Below the pieces are notes generated by a model. The model ran no database searches. It worked only from the letters and a program-made list of their open reading frames with translations, and had not been told where the DNA came from. The position numbers and the translations under genes were made by a program. Positions 37,681 through 49,590 of a stretch of 64,000 nt of DNA are shown one piece after another (position 1 is the first letter of the stretch; each line of letters begins with the position of its first letter). The stretch covers positions 159,925 to 223,924 of the forward strand of contig JAVSML010020823.1 in NCBI GenBank assembly GCA_038503035.1. Reading direction: 5' to 3'. Origin of the DNA: Crocodylus rhombifer. Lineage: Eukaryota; Chordata; Crocodylia; Crocodylidae.

Positions 37681-38261
37681 TTCTCTCCACACCTCTGGAG
37701 AGCAGGCTAGCAGCAAGGCTTGCTGGCATGGAGGGAACAGGAAATGAAAGGCAAGTCCTGCTCTCCGGCCTGCAGAGAGATTTAGGGAAGGTAGTGGCTG
37801 TTTGGGAAGTTTCTTGGTCGTGGCTGGAAAGGAGGTGGTGCACAGGGCAGGGAGAAGGAAATAGGGGCTGGAGGCTGCTACGCAGGGTCGCTTCTTCGCA
37901 AAGCTCCGCTTCAGCTCAGTTCCGCTGCCTGGAAGGGCTGGTTCACCTGGGTTCCTGCTTTGCCCCAGGCTTTTGGGGCAGGTGAAAGGCGGTGGCGTTG
38001 CACTGTGCGATGCACAGAGGCTGCATGCAAGCTGGTGAAAGGAAACTGAGGCAGCAGCGGCTCCTGACAGTGCTGGGGTAAGTGTCTCGTGCTCTCAGCC
38101 CTGTGTGCAACGGCATCGGCGTTGGCTGGCGGCAAGACGGGAGCGGGGCACCGGATGAGGGTGCAGACTAAGTCAGAGGTGCTGACATATTCATCACTCC
38201 GGGCTTCGGGACATCCTTAGCTGCTGGGAAGGGGCTTGACACCCGGTCCTCGGTGAGAGGA

Positions 38262-38400
38262 GCTGATGTGGCCCAGTGAGGAGAGACCTGGACTGGGAGG
38301 TCTGCCACTGCACAATGCTGCCGACCTCCTTTGCAATGTCCTTTAACACTTCCAGATGAAAAGGGCTATGTCACAGCTAATTATTACAGTGTGCGGTGGC
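38262..38400 (+). mobile_element. MIR-like amniote SINE with internal deletion
   Basis: GTGGCCCAGTGAGGAGAGAC with ACTGGGAGGTCTGCCACTG resembles the tRNA-related head and core. GACCTCCTTTGCAATGTCCT, CCAGATGAAAAGGGCTATGT and AATTATTACAGTG resemble the 3' tail region. The central GTGTGACCTTGGGCAAG portion appears to be missing. Confidence 0.55.
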
Positions 38401-41400
38401 ATTTGTTGGCCACTTGTTTCAGGACTGTGACCATTTCAACCCTACTAGGGTTTGGCATCTGAAATGTGAGTTGTCAGCAGAGATGGATGGCTTGTTTTAC
38501 TGGATTTTTTTTTTTTTGGCTAAAAAAAAAATAGATCTGCTGTGGTGGGTGGGGTATCTTAGTTCTGCAGTTGCCTTCTTTAAAATGTCGTTTGAGTCTT
38601 GCTTCAGACTCTCCTTTTGGCATGGGACAGATACAACGAACGGAAAGAACTGTTTGCAATCCCATTGACTTTAAATTCTTGATAATCCAGAAGGGAGCCT
38701 AAAAAACTGCCAAACGATTTCCTTTCTACCATACAGCTGTAGCAGGGAGCCCTTTTAGAAATGCCTCCTCTTCAAAGTGCGCTACCTAACAGCCACAAAG
38801 TATTTGGCTATTTCAGTAATGATTGCTACCAGGTGAGGAACCTCGTCTAAGCTGGGGGGAAGTGAAAGCAACTTGAACTTGAGCTTATAAAAAGGGTTCC
38901 TTGAATATCATCCAGGCAGGACCTGGGCAGATGCACAGTTTCGCATCTCTTGTGATGTCAAAATGAAACTGCTAGGAGAATGTAATGCTGCAATGGTAGC
39001 TCGGCTCGGCTCAAGGACAGTGGCAAGCAAAATTAGGTAAAAATTAATTATAAATGATGCCTGTGGCCAAACAAGGTTAGGAAACAGGCCTCAGATGGCA
39101 CGGCAATCTCAGCTCTGCCCACTGTTCCCAGGCAACTCAGACTATGTGAGTGCCATTATTGGAGGTTCCCCTAGGAGTGGCCGGATGTGCCTGTAGGAAA
39201 AGGCTGAGGTCTCTGACATCCATTAAACAGCACTTGGGAACCTTAGCCAGCACCTATTAATGCTAGGACTAAACCTTTTCACTAGGCAGAGATATACCAG
39301 GGCCTACTTGCATCCGGCCTGGGTCTTGGCTTGCTGACCACGTACCTCCCCACTGCTTGGTTCTGCGATGCTGGGTGAGCTCTGGGCCCCCAGACACCTA
39401 CATATATACATAAAATGTTTCTCTTCCACAAAGGACATGCTGGGTTAATGCATGGCATCCCTTTCTTCTTCTCTTCCACTTAATCAGGCAATGCTAGGCC
39501 ATACACACTAATGCCCCCCGCCACACACACACACCTCCAGACAAAACAATTAATGCCGCACTTGCATTCAATAAGCTAAATGCCCGCTCCCACCGTCATT
39601 GCTAAATTAATTAATGTGGGTCCCAAATCAGGTCCTCTGGTGGGGTGGGACCGAAGTCTGCTGGAAGTCGGGGCAGAGAGCGATGGGCAGTGGAGCTGCT
39701 AACTCATTCCCATCATTGCCTCGTTGCGCTTGGCTCATGTTTGGCAGGTTCTTTCCACGCCTGTAAGATGGGCTTAATGGTGGGTTCTTCTGTTGGCTTG
39801 GGTTGGGTTGGCCTAATTTTTTCTGTAGTAAGAGCTTAGGTTTCGCACAAGTCGACGGCACTATCCTCTGGAAAAGCTCCCTAGGCAGGCTGGGCAAGCA
39901 GAGTCTAGAACGAGCGCGTTGGAAAAATGCAGAACGGTAGCTTGCTACCCTACCCGAGTGCTCTGGTGGGGTAATCCATCTGCAAATGCCCCTTTCCTAG
40001 CTCTGAAACGCTCTCGTGATGTGACGCCACATTTGGTGTGATGACTAAGCCACCACAAAGTAGGCACATGGCAGCCTGGCATCTGACTTTCCTTTACTTC
40101 CTGTGGGTTTGCGTGCTGGGACAACAGTATTGAGAGCAAGAGGTAGAAGGTGAAGGAGGAGACCAGCCATTACGATCCCCTGCCCTCCCCCTGGGCAATA
40201 AGTGGCAGCTGACAGGTTCTAGTTTGGACAGACAGAAGCTTTGCAGGAAGAGGGAAGACTCCAGAGGGGCTGGTTAATTAGGAAGATGAAGCAAAAGATT
40301 AACAAAAACGTTGGAGGACCAGACCGGGGTTTTGGCTGCACGAGGCGCTCCGGTGAGAGGCATCGCTTTTTGTGGGGGTGGGGAACAGGAGGCCGAAATA
40401 GCAGAAGAGAGTCTTGAGTCAGAAAATAACCGAAGCAAACGTCTCTGCGAAGCAAGGGCGGCAGAGGGGGATTCCCAGGAAAGAGCAGTGAAGTTCAGGG
40501 AAGGACCTTGTGACGTCGCCTTTTTTCTAGAAATATACAGGCTGCGTCCCGCCCCCGGTAAGACCAAAAAGGCATCAGTAATGCAGAACGGCCTCTCTCC
40601 AGGTAGCTGGCGTCCTGCCTCCCCTGCCAGCCAATGGGCTAGCTGTTTACCTTGAAGAGACAGAGCAGGGGGGAAGCAATTAAACCGCAGCTTTGATTAG
40701 GACGCACAGACAGCTGCTTGCGTTAGAAATGCCGGAGCGTCTTGAGCTGTGCTGGCGGTGGCAGAAGCGGGCGTGTTTCTCCACCCCCTGCTCCGTGCTT
40801 CCTGGTACAGCAGAAACATGACTGATGCTCTATGTCCCACACAAGCTCAGAGGTAGGAACCAGTTGCTAAGAGACGGGACTGTACTTTCCAGCCCACATC
40901 CAGACCTTTGTCACCAGCTCAAGGGCTTTTGCTGGATCAAAACGCACTGTGCAGGTGAGAAAAAGCAGGCAGCCTCCCCCCGCCCCGAGCGGGAGCCCAC
41001 GGAAAGTCACGCAGTTCCAGTTCAGGGACCAGCTCCGCGGGCATCCGCGCTGGCGACAGGAATAAAGGCCCTGAAGGCATTTCTCTGGGAAGGGGGAGGC
41101 GGGCGCGCGCACAGCCATGCAGCAAAGCTACCCGCGAGCGTCACAACGGGAGTGCCCGGCTGCTGGCAGCTGGGCACCGAAGCGCACGGTCCTCATAGCA
41201 CCCAAACCTCTAGACAAGACGCGGCCTGGATGACACGGCTGGGAACAGGAACCGGGGGATGCGCAGCTTTCTGGGGCTGAGCTGCTCAGCCAAATCATCC
41301 CAGGCTGTTAGTCCCCGGCAGAGCATTGCTCGGTCGCTTTTTCTGATGCCTTGGTAAGGCAGATTGGGTGGGTCTCAGACCAAGCCTTAATGGGCAGGAT

Positions 41401-43780
41401 GCCACACCAGCAGTCTCACCAGACAATGCAGGGACCAAACGGGCACCCTCTTCTGCTTAGCAACCATCCTTCCTGGCGAGGGGCAAGAGGGAGGGTAGCT
41501 GCCTCTGCTACGCAGAGAGCTCCTTGTCCTTTTGCGCTCTCCAGCTGACACGAAGAGGCGCAGGCAGAAAATATTCCCACTACATTTCTGCATCCTCACT
41601 TGCTGAAAAGCCTATGCCATGCTGGGAAAACACGGGCAATCTCTTTTGAACCCAGAGCAGCCAATTGACGTGCCCAGGCTACGCAACAAGGAGAATGCAA
41701 CTCCAAATCTCTGACACTTGTGTCTGCTCCCCCCCGCCATGCAAAATCTACAGCTAGTTATTTTTAAATAAATTGCTCCTATGTGGTTGGCAGCCTCCAT
41801 AAGAGTGGAAGTCAGCAGTGTTCCCATAAAGACGATGGTGCTGGCCAACAGGTATCTCCCATCGCTACAATCAGCTAATTAGGCAGGACACTGGAACTCG
41901 GTGGCGGCTTTGGCCCATCTCAAGGCCATTCTCCAGGGAAGGGGACAGCTAATGTGAGAGCCCGGGAACGTAATTGCTAATTTGCGCTGGAGAAAGGACC
42001 CAAAGACAAAGAGAAACAAACACACATTCCCACATCAAAGCAACACCGACAAGGTTTCATGAAGCTAGAAAGTCACCGCAGCTGGACCAAGGAACCTCCA
42101 TTCATATCCCATCATACAGCTCTGTGGCTCGCCAGGCATTTGTGTCTCCGCAAGGCAAATTATGCACTGCTCATGTCTGCTCTAATTTGAGACCAAAACC
42201 AAAACCCAATGAAATTATATTAGCAAGAGACTTGGGAGCCCTGGGAAACCTCCTCTGTGAAACAAGTTTAGTGGTCCCTGCTGGGCTTTGCTACCAACCT
42301 TTAGCAGCGACTGAACCACCTTTTTGCCTAAATTATGCTCACAATTTTGGCTCTCTTTCTGAATTTGTGGCTTGAACACACTCCCTCTCCCTCTCCCTTT
42401 GCGAATGCCAGAAATAATTTTCACAACTTATGCAATGGCGTTATTGACTGGCGCTGCCTTAGTATTACAACAAACCTTTGCAGAAGCCGTGAGTGTGTCA
42501 TTGCGGGGGGGAGGGGGTGTTGCTTTAAATCCAGGCCAGTCCTGAGCCCCAAATCTGAAAGCAGTATATGTATTTTTTGGTTATGTTCAGATGATAGAAT
42601 GAAATGGCTTGAGTGGGGAAAAGAAAAGACCCTCTTTGTCTTGGATGCTGTTCCTTATTATGGCCTGCGAGACGCCCTATGGTCTGTGGGATTGTGCAGG
42701 GTGTGCAGTTTCGGAGAGGGTCATTAGTTTCTTTAAAACGTGCTCAGGCAGCTGCAGCTGCAGGAACCGGACTGCACAGAAAACTAATGACGGGTTACAG
42801 ATCCTTTCCCCTCTAAGTTAAAATTCAGCCCCAACTGATGCTAATAACCAAAAACTGTTACTGCCTTTGTGGCTGTGTCGGGGTCCCTGTCGGCTAGGAG
42901 TGGGACCAAGTGAGCGTCACAGAACCGCCCGGGTGGCACTAAGGGGCAGTCTTGACACGGAGGCCAGAGACTGAATTGGCCGTGGAAATGGATCTCCTCT
43001 AGATGGGATTGTGATGGGTCAGGTGGAGATCCACTCTTTGGAAGTGGCCACCCACGCTGTACCTGTCCTGCAGGTCGGGGACGTCACCTTCCAAGGCACG
43101 TGCGAGAAGCCAGAAGTGTTGGTCCAACCTGAACACCTACTACAAGCCACGCCGGCTGCCCAGTGAACTTTAACCAGGAGCACGGAGCACCTTACCAAGA
43201 CTTGGCACTTCACTAGCGTGACTCTTAGCCCCGAAAGCTCCCCAGGGTAAAAAATGCAATGGGTCCTGTGCAGACACAGAGAGCTGAATCTGGAAAGCGG
43301 CACAGGCCAGCAGACTGGGATCCCATGCGTTTGGTGTACGGGCCTGCGCACCTAGGCAGCATTGCCCCAGTGTGTTGGGTACACCTCTACACGTCAAACC
43401 GCCTGTCGATGCAACTCTTTGGGAAGGCAGACTCACAGCACGTCTTCAGGCCCAGGCCCTGCATGGAGGGTGACGCCCCGAGTGTCATCAGCAGAAAGGT
43501 TTTGTGTGAAAGAAATAATTGACCATTTCTCAGCTAATGCCTTGGGACCCCTGAGTCTCCCTGGGAAGCAGAGACAAGCTGAGCTGTTAGCCAGGAGGGT
43601 GAACACCTTTGCAGATGAACGTTCTCCAAGGCTGCAGCCACTTGGGTCTTTGGGCACCAAATTATGTTATTCGCAATACTCATGACCAAAACTATGGCCT
43701 TTGCTATCCAGTGGACCAGCCTTCTTTGTGCAAATCTAGCTCCCTAGGTCAGTCCCGCCACCCTGGCACAATTCTGTCCA

Positions 43781-43804
43781 GACCCTGACCCTGACCCTGA
43801 CCCT
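43781..43804. repeat. (GACCCT)4 microsatellite
   Basis: Four perfect hexamer units. The repeat resembles a variant telomere hexamer (CCCTGA versus CCCTAA) but is short and internal. Confidence 0.9.
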
Positions 43805-45610
43805 AGGTCTTGGTTTTCCTGCATCTCGGCATCACTCGGCTTGCTGTCTCCAGAGGCTATGCAGTATTTGGGCACGCATTATGATTGTAAGATTTTACAT
43901 GGGGTCTACAGGGCCCTTTCTGCTGTCAGTGAAAGGCCACCAGCAATTCCCCTCTTGGTCTCTCCCCTCTCTTTGTTGTGCTTCGCTCAGGGGATCTCGC
44001 CGTGCACCTTTCTGACCTGATTTCGGGGAGCCAGTCGAACGGGGCTGTGCTTGTGTGTCAGTGAGACCCTGGCATCCCAAACGTAATCGCCCTTCTTATG
44101 ACTGTCTGGGACGAGCCCTGGAACCTCACATCAAGGTTTTTTGGGGGGAAGAGGAGATTGGGGAGAGCAAAAAGCAAATGCAGGCAGTGCCGTGCAGCCC
44201 TCGCACAGCGCCCAAAGGGTCAGTCTGATGTGAGGCTTTCCCCGGTCTCATCTTGCAGTCTGATTTGACTCACTCTTGTAGCCTGCATCACAGCCTGCCA
44301 GAATGAATATATCCTGCCGGGCTGGCCGGTCTTCCCTAGTTGTGACAAGCTCACACCACGCAGGGTGAAGCACAGCATTGATTTAGAGAGTGTGCATAAC
44401 CACTCCTGCAGCTCACATCCAGACCAAAGGCTAGGTCTAACCTTTCCCTTAGCAGCACCTGGTGCGACCGGGAAATAAATCCGCATCTCCAGTTGTCATT
44501 AGCAATGTCATCTCCTGCCCCGCACGGTATCTCCATCTTGTTGCGTCTTGGGAGGGAAGCCCTGCCCAAATGATGCTCAATACCCAGGACAGGGGAAGCG
44601 CGAGACTGTAATGGAAGCTGCCCCGCCACGACCAAATTTGCCTGTGGTGCTGAAGTCAAGTCAGGGGGGCAGGCAGCCAAATGGAGACGAGACGCTGGGG
44701 TTCAAGCACGGTTACGCGGGTGGGTCCTACCATCCCAGTAACGTGTGGGCTCGCTCTAAGTCAGAACAGTTGCACGCTTGGAGGGCACACCTAGGCCTTG
44801 CACAGTACCCGCTGTCCGTGCTGCCCTGGCACACAGAGGTCCCATTGTGTTCAGCATGCTCCGCACAGATTTTTTTTTTTTTAAAAAAAGCCCCCTGACC
44901 TGAAGAATTTATGATCTATCCCAAATGCGAACAGGCCTGTTAAGCCCGTCAGCAAGGTACCCGATCTCCTGTGCCGGCCAGAACCTCGTTTGTGCAGTTT
45001 TTGCCATGAGCGCTACGTGTCCTGCGTCTTCAGGACGCTGGTCTGGGATCGGGAAATCCGAGCAGACCCTACGCCAGACACCGCTCCGCGCGGCTGTCTC
45101 ATCCTTCCCGGAGGCCACCATCTGCCATGACCATCACCTAAGGCAGATGCCCCCTTCGCACCGCGCAGCCCCTGGCTTTCCAGCCACCCCAATCTGATTA
45201 GGCCGGTTCTAATCAGAGGCCAGGAGGAGGGCAAGGGAAAGTGGCTCTCAACGGGGAGGGGGAAAGGATGGTTAGGTTTTAGCCGCACTTGCTCAGAAAA
45301 CGCTTCTCCCCAGTAGGAATAAGTGAGGCCGAAAGCAATGCCGATAGTAGCGGTGCCGGCTCTGATCTGAAAAGGAGGGGCCCCAATGCGAGGAGGTACG
45401 GTCTCGCCCTCCGCGCAATCTCCAGGGCCTCTGCTCCGTCGTGCGTCCTATTTCCTGTGGCAACCTGCAGATGCAGTGCAGCAGCAGGCAGATCCCCTCC
45501 TCCACTCGCCCCGCTGCCTTTGGGCTAGCGCTAGTCCTCGCCCGGGTCCCGAGCCTCAGGACGGTCCCGCGCACGCCGCGCCTGCTACGGGCCCGCTCGG
45601 AGCAGGGAGA

Positions 45611-45635
45611 CGGGACGGGACGGGACGGGACGGGA
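45611..45635. repeat. (CGGGA)5 microsatellite
   Basis: Five perfect pentamer units in a locally CpG-rich patch of intron 1 (about 45.4-45.66 kb). Confidence 0.95.
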
Positions 45636-45945
45636 CGCGCGGCGTCGGATCGCTGAGCTTCACAGCGGGCAGAAAGCAACTGAAACGCCGATCCAGAAGT
45701 GTTGGGGAAAAGCAGGGGAATGGAGAGAAACCAGAACGTGCACTTGATGGTTGAGCAGAAAGCTGCTCTCCGCCCCACGACCTATCTGCCTGCGTGTCCG
45801 CGGGGCGGGGCGAAGGAAGTGCGCCCACCTAGACAGAACCAGAGCACCGAAGCCCTGAGCTGCCACCTTTTCGAAGGCCAGCCTCCTCAGGTTATTTTTA
45901 AATATCCAGAGAGACTCCAAACGAAACAATGCCAACCCCCCCCCC

Positions 45946-45975
45946 AAAAAAAATAAAATAAAATAAAATAAATAA
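45946..45975. repeat. A-rich (AAAAT)n tract
   Basis: A C-run is followed by poly-A and then AAAAT units and AAAT. There is no SINE body in front of it that I can recognise. Confidence 0.85.
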
Positions 45976-46885
45976 GCAACCCCATCAGCCCAAAACCGTT
46001 GGCTGGATTTACAAGCTAATAGTTCCTCTTAAGCAACCGAGCAGAAATAATGATCATACAACAGCTGAACAACTTCTGGAAGCCTGGCACCTGGGGGAGG
46101 GAGGAGCGGGGATGGGCCCTCCCAGCTCAGTCTTGCCTGTGCCCCCTGCTTTCACTCCAGGCAGGTGTTGCAAGCTCTGGGAAACGGGGTCCCTTTGAGA
46201 GCGGAGCTCTGTCCCCAGGGCCGGGCCTGTTTTCTTGTTTGCCTGTCTGGACTCGGGGCGTCTGGTACCGCCGGCCTGCAGGGACTCTGTCATAGGGGGG
46301 CTGGACGCGCTCCCGGGCGAAACTTCCCGGTGCGGGAGGCTTCGGGGGATGCTGGTCTGGTTCCAGGGCCCCTGGCGCAGGCCGGGGGGAGGAGGTGTCG
46401 CTAACTGAAGGCAGGGTCTAGGGAGTCTGGCGTGGCCTCTCTGGGGTACCATGACTCTGCAGCATTTGGAAGAGCAGGGCATGTGCACAGAGCAGGCAGC
46501 GAGATGGAGGAGACCTGGGGGACCCTGCCGTGGGCTGTGCCGAGGAAGGGGGTGTTCCTTGCCAACTCCAGCGGGTATTTTTGGGGGGGAGGGAAGGGAG
46601 GAGGGGTCACAATGGGAGCGTTGTGTGCAAAAGGGCATCTGCAGAAATTTGAAAGGGGCGGGTGGGGGTGTGGAGGGAGAAGGCAGCAGCAGCCTCTGGC
46701 CAGGATGGCGGGGAGAGCTGCCCCTTCCCCCTCCCGAGCAGATGGGAGGTAAATAGTGCCTTGAGAAGCGTTTGCCACAGATGGGCTGCCCTCAATGGCA
46801 GCATCCTCCAGCCATCTCCATGACAGAGCCTGTGTGCCATGGAAAACACTGCACCCTCAGAGCAGCGCGGCAGCAGCAGCCGGGC

Positions 46886-46912
46886 GAGGAGGAGGAGGAG
46901 GAGGAGGAGGAG
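46886..46912. repeat. (GAG)9 microsatellite followed by poly-G
   Basis: Nine GAG units are followed by GACGAC and a run of about 11 G at 46919. The position is just inside intron 1, about 530 bp from the exon 1 donor. Confidence 0.95.
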
Positions 46913-47306
46913 GACGACGGGGGGGGGGGGCGGGAGGGGAATGAAAAAAGATGAAAAAAAAGAAGCCCGAGCCCTTCTCTGCCCACTTCCCGGGGGCGGC
47001 CGTCCCCGGGGCGGGCCGGCAGTGCCTCCCCGCGGCCCCGGGGCGGCCGTGGCTCGTCTGCGCCGGCTCGCCCAGGCAGATGGTGCAAAGGACGGGGCGG
47101 GGGGGAGGGGAGCGGGCTGCGAGCCGCGCCGGGCCGGGCCGGGCACCGCGCACACGCGCCGCCGCGACTCGCCCCTGCCCCGCGGCCGCCGAAGTTGCCG
47201 GCGCCGGCCCCGGGCAGGCCGGGAACAATGAGGTGCCGCCGGGCGGGCGGCGGGCGGGGCGCGGAACAATGACTTTCCCGGGACCCCGGGGCGGGCGGGG
47301 CGGGCG

Positions 47307-47336
47307 GGGGCCGGGGCCGGGGCCGGGGCCGGGGCC
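47307..47336. repeat. (GGGGCC)5 in intron 1 next to exon 1
   Basis: Five perfect units with a sixth partial, about 100 bp inside intron 1 from the exon 1 donor. The nascent NOL4L RNA would carry GGCCCC repeats. Confidence 0.95.
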
Positions 47337-47438
47337 GGGGCAGGTGCAGGGGGGGGGGGCGGAGGCGATGCAGCACGGCGCCCCGCGGACACACAGACAC
47401 GGCACAGACAGACAGCGCGGGGCACGGAGCGCACTAAC

Positions 47439-47765
47439 CGTTCCCGTTTTCACCGGCACATAAACCACCACTTGACCCATCTTCGTCGCCTCCCTGCTGC
47501 CGTTGCCCAGGCGGAAGCCCTTGGACCGGACCCAGAACTGGAACTTGCCTTTCTCCCCGCCGGCGCCGGCGCCGGGGCCGGGGCCGGGGCCGGGGCCGGG
47601 GCCGCCCTGCAGCACCTCGGCGATGCGCTGGTACTTGCTCCGGGTCACCGTCTTGGTCTTGGCGGAGTCCCCGTAGGTGCGCAGGCACCAGTCGCGGAAC
47701 TGCCGGCCCAGCTCGCTGTCCCCGGGCCGGCTGCCCCGCAGCAGCAGCGCCCCCGGCTTCGGCAT
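47439..47765 (-). CDS. NOL4L: NOL4L coding exon 1 (residues 1-109)
   Basis: This exon encodes the N-terminal conserved block of the NOL4 family: GRQFRDWCLRTYGDSAKTK (residues 20-38), a TVTRSKYQRIAEVLQG stretch, then GKFQFWVRSKGF (73-84) and VVVYVPVKTGT at the end. The ATG at 47765-47763 is chosen because an in-frame TGA lies upstream at 47852-47850 and no other ATG lies between. It has G at -3 and C at +4, a moderate Kozak context. The donor follows 47439 (GTTAGT), leaving phase 0. Between the two conserved blocks lies a Gly-Pro repeat, (GP)5 at residues 55-64, then GAGAGG; it is encoded by GGCCCC hexanucleotides. The paralogue NOL4 has a short Ser-rich linker there. The exon sits inside a CpG island and is about 70% GC, unlike the other exons. 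Confidence 0.93.
47574..47603. repeat. (GGGGCC)5 inside coding exon 1
   Basis: Five perfect units. On the minus strand they are in frame as GGC CCC and encode Gly-Pro dipeptides (residues 55-64 of NOL4L), continuing into GGC GCC (Gly-Ala). Confidence 0.95.
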
Positions 47766-47792
47766 CGCCCGCCCCGGCTCCGGCGCTCCGGC

Positions 47793-47825
<33 letters not shown>

Positions 47826-47943
47826 GCGGCGGCGGCTCCTGTCACAGGATCACAGGCGGCGGCGGCGGCGGCTCGGCCCCCTCCTCCTCCTCCTCCCCGC
47901 CCCCCCGCCGCGCTTCCCCCCGCCCCCGCTCCTCCGCCCCTCG

Positions 47944-47944
<1 letters not shown>

Positions 47945-47974
<30 letters not shown>
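47945..47974. repeat. (CCG)10 microsatellite upstream of exon 1 start
   Basis: Ten perfect units 180-210 bp upstream of the NOL4L start codon. On the gene strand it is a CGG repeat in the probable 5' UTR or core promoter. Confidence 0.95.
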
Positions 47975-47975
<1 letters not shown>

Positions 47976-49429
47976 GCCCTCTCGGCGGGATCCCACCTGT
48001 TGGAGCCGCCGCAGCCCCCGCCCCGGGCCGCCCGGCCCGGCCCGGCCCGGCGCCGAACAAAGAGCCGCGGCTTCCCGCGAGGGGCGCACGTGTCCCGGCC
48101 CGGGGCCCGCCGGCCCGGCCAGATGGCCGGGAACAAAGGTCTGGGCCGGGGCGGCGCGGGACTCAGTTGCCCCGGCTGTGAAATGGGCGCGCCCGCTGGC
48201 CAGGCTTGGCAATTGCAAAGGGGCGTTTTCCCCCGAGTGCCTCTGGCGGGGGGGGCCCATACTGAGAGTTGGCCCGGGCCGGGCGGGGCAGAGGGCTGGG
48301 GGCCTTGGAGCACCCCGCCCGCGCGCTTGGCAGCGAGGGGGACCCCGGCCCGCCCAGCGCGTGCAGCCCAGGGGCTTCACCCTGGCATGGGGGGCCCGAT
48401 CCTGGCACGGGGGCCCGATCCAACCGAAATGGAGCCACTGATTTGGCGCACGGGGCCAAAAGTCTGAGCGTCCCCGCTCGGCGGTAGTTGGTGTGTCGGC
48501 AGGCAGCTGACTGCATGGCGGAGGAGGGAAGGGCTGGGGATGGCACTCTCCCCTCTCCCTGACCCTTCGCAGGCCTCGCTGCAGGGCCCGCTCGGATTTG
48601 GCTCTCTCAGCTTCCACCCCCACGAACGCCGGGGTCCTGGGAACGGCGGGGCGGGGGGAACGGGGTGCAGGACACCTCTCCCCCATCAATAGCTCGTCAG
48701 TCTCGCAGCAGAGCTGGGCCCCGACCTCGACGCCCTTCTTGTCCCGCTCTCCTGACCCTGCGATGCTCTGAGCGCTGCGCACGCTGGTGACTTTGCTGAG
48801 ACAAGGAGGGTCACAGACTTGGGTCCCGCGGCATAAGGAGCCGGGGCTTGCTCCGGCCCGGGCCGAGGGGAGATGTGCGGGGGGCTCGGAGCTGTTCTGC
48901 TTCTAGCCGGTAGAGGCCAGTTCACTACATTGCCACCGAAGGCAGGCTCTGCGTTCAAGGGTGGGACGAAGGAGCCGGGGCCTGTTGGGACTCACATTTG
49001 AGATAGCCGGGAGAGATCGGGCTGGAGAGGAAGGGGGCAGAAGCGGCTTGGATTGGGAGGAGAGTGTGAAGTAGAGAAGGGAAGAGGAAGGAAGAGTCCT
49101 CCAGAGGGTCTGGTAAGGTTCAGATAAGCATTAAACGTTGGTGGGGATTGGGAAACGCTGTCCAGGGGTGGTGTAACAGCATCCAAAGGGGATACTTGTG
49201 TCTGCACACTTGCAGCTCCTTAAACCAGAGCACCGAGACGCCGTGGTGAAATGCAGAATGTGAAGGACGCTGCATGGGTGTCTGCACCGCTGGCCAAGCT
49301 CCCCAGATCCTGTCCTCCCGGCGCCAGGCTTAGCATGAACCCGGAGCCCCTTCGATGGTGGTGCAAAAGGGGTGGGAAGCCTGGGGCACATCACAGCATC
49401 TTTGGGGGGGGGGGGAGGGCTACAAATAA

Positions 49430-49590
49430 AATGGATGCCCGTTCTAGATTTCAGGGTTGCTGGTCGTACCCGGGATGGTCTAAGGACACGTTTTGTGCCC
49501 AAAAGCTTGCAAAGAATTTTTTCCAACTATTGAGTTGGTCTAATAAAAGATATCCCATCTGCCCAGAGAACCTGGCCTGCCTCTGCCCTT
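49430..49590 (+). mobile_element. Interspersed repeat of uncertain class
   Basis: CCCAAAAGCTTGCAAAGAAT, TTTTTCCAACTATTGAGTTG and GTCTAATAAAAGATATCCCA form a block that I recognise as a recurrent interspersed sequence of crocodilian and other reptile genomes, although I cannot name its class. It is preceded by an (A/G)-rich and poly-G stretch at about 49405. Confidence 0.5.

Larger units (their letters stand above)
31310..47438 (-). other. NOL4L intron 1
   Basis: The 16.1 kb first intron contains a CR1 copy (32.1-32.7 kb), a CpG island (33.26-36.15 kb), a MIR-like SINE near 38.3 kb, tandem nuclear-receptor half-sites at 37.66 kb, simple repeats near 43.8, 45.6 and 45.95 kb, and a G-rich (GAG)n and poly-G stretch near 46.9 kb. 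Stretches 40.6-43.7 and 43.9-45.2 kb hold nothing I can name. Confidence 0.75.
2849..47765 (-). other. NOL4L: NOL4L gene, 5' part (five coding exons, continues past left edge)
   Basis: This is the extent of the gene visible here. Conceptual joining of five minus-strand exons gives an uninterrupted reading frame of about 282 residues matching the NOL4/NOL4L family. The assignment to NOL4L rather than the paralogue NOL4 rests on paralogue-specific stretches such as ISLKRVAVVEDFF, HVENSSEPGKAPKHAG and [16 protein letters not shown], recalled from the family. Intron sizes are about 16.1, 3.3, 5.2 and 19.5 kb. Every intron begins GT and ends AG. The gene product is a poorly characterised nuclear protein; in human the locus (C20orf112) is known as a fusion partner of RUNX1 and PAX5 in leukaemia. 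The C-terminal exons are outside the window. No second gene is recognisable on either strand. Confidence 0.95.
46960..48480 (-). promoter_or_regulatory. NOL4L: CpG island with promoter and 5' UTR of the long NOL4L form
   Basis: The region is very GC- and CpG-dense, spans the exon 1 start codon and extends about 700 bp upstream of it. It contains many GC boxes (GGGGCGGGG type), a CCG10 tract at 47945-47974 that would be in the 5' UTR or core promoter, and (GGGGCC)n arrays. There is no TATA box in a sensible position, which fits a CpG-island promoter with dispersed starts. The exact transcription start cannot be read from sequence. Confidence 0.8.

Noticed and set aside
43781..43804. Interstitial telomere-like repeat
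   Set aside because: The unit is CCCTGA, not CCCTAA, with only four copies; better called a short microsatellite.
46607..48782. Several 200-330-codon frames around exon 1 other than the NOL4L frame
   Set aside because: They are shadow frames of a CpG island. Only the frame ending at 47439 carries the conserved NOL4-family blocks.
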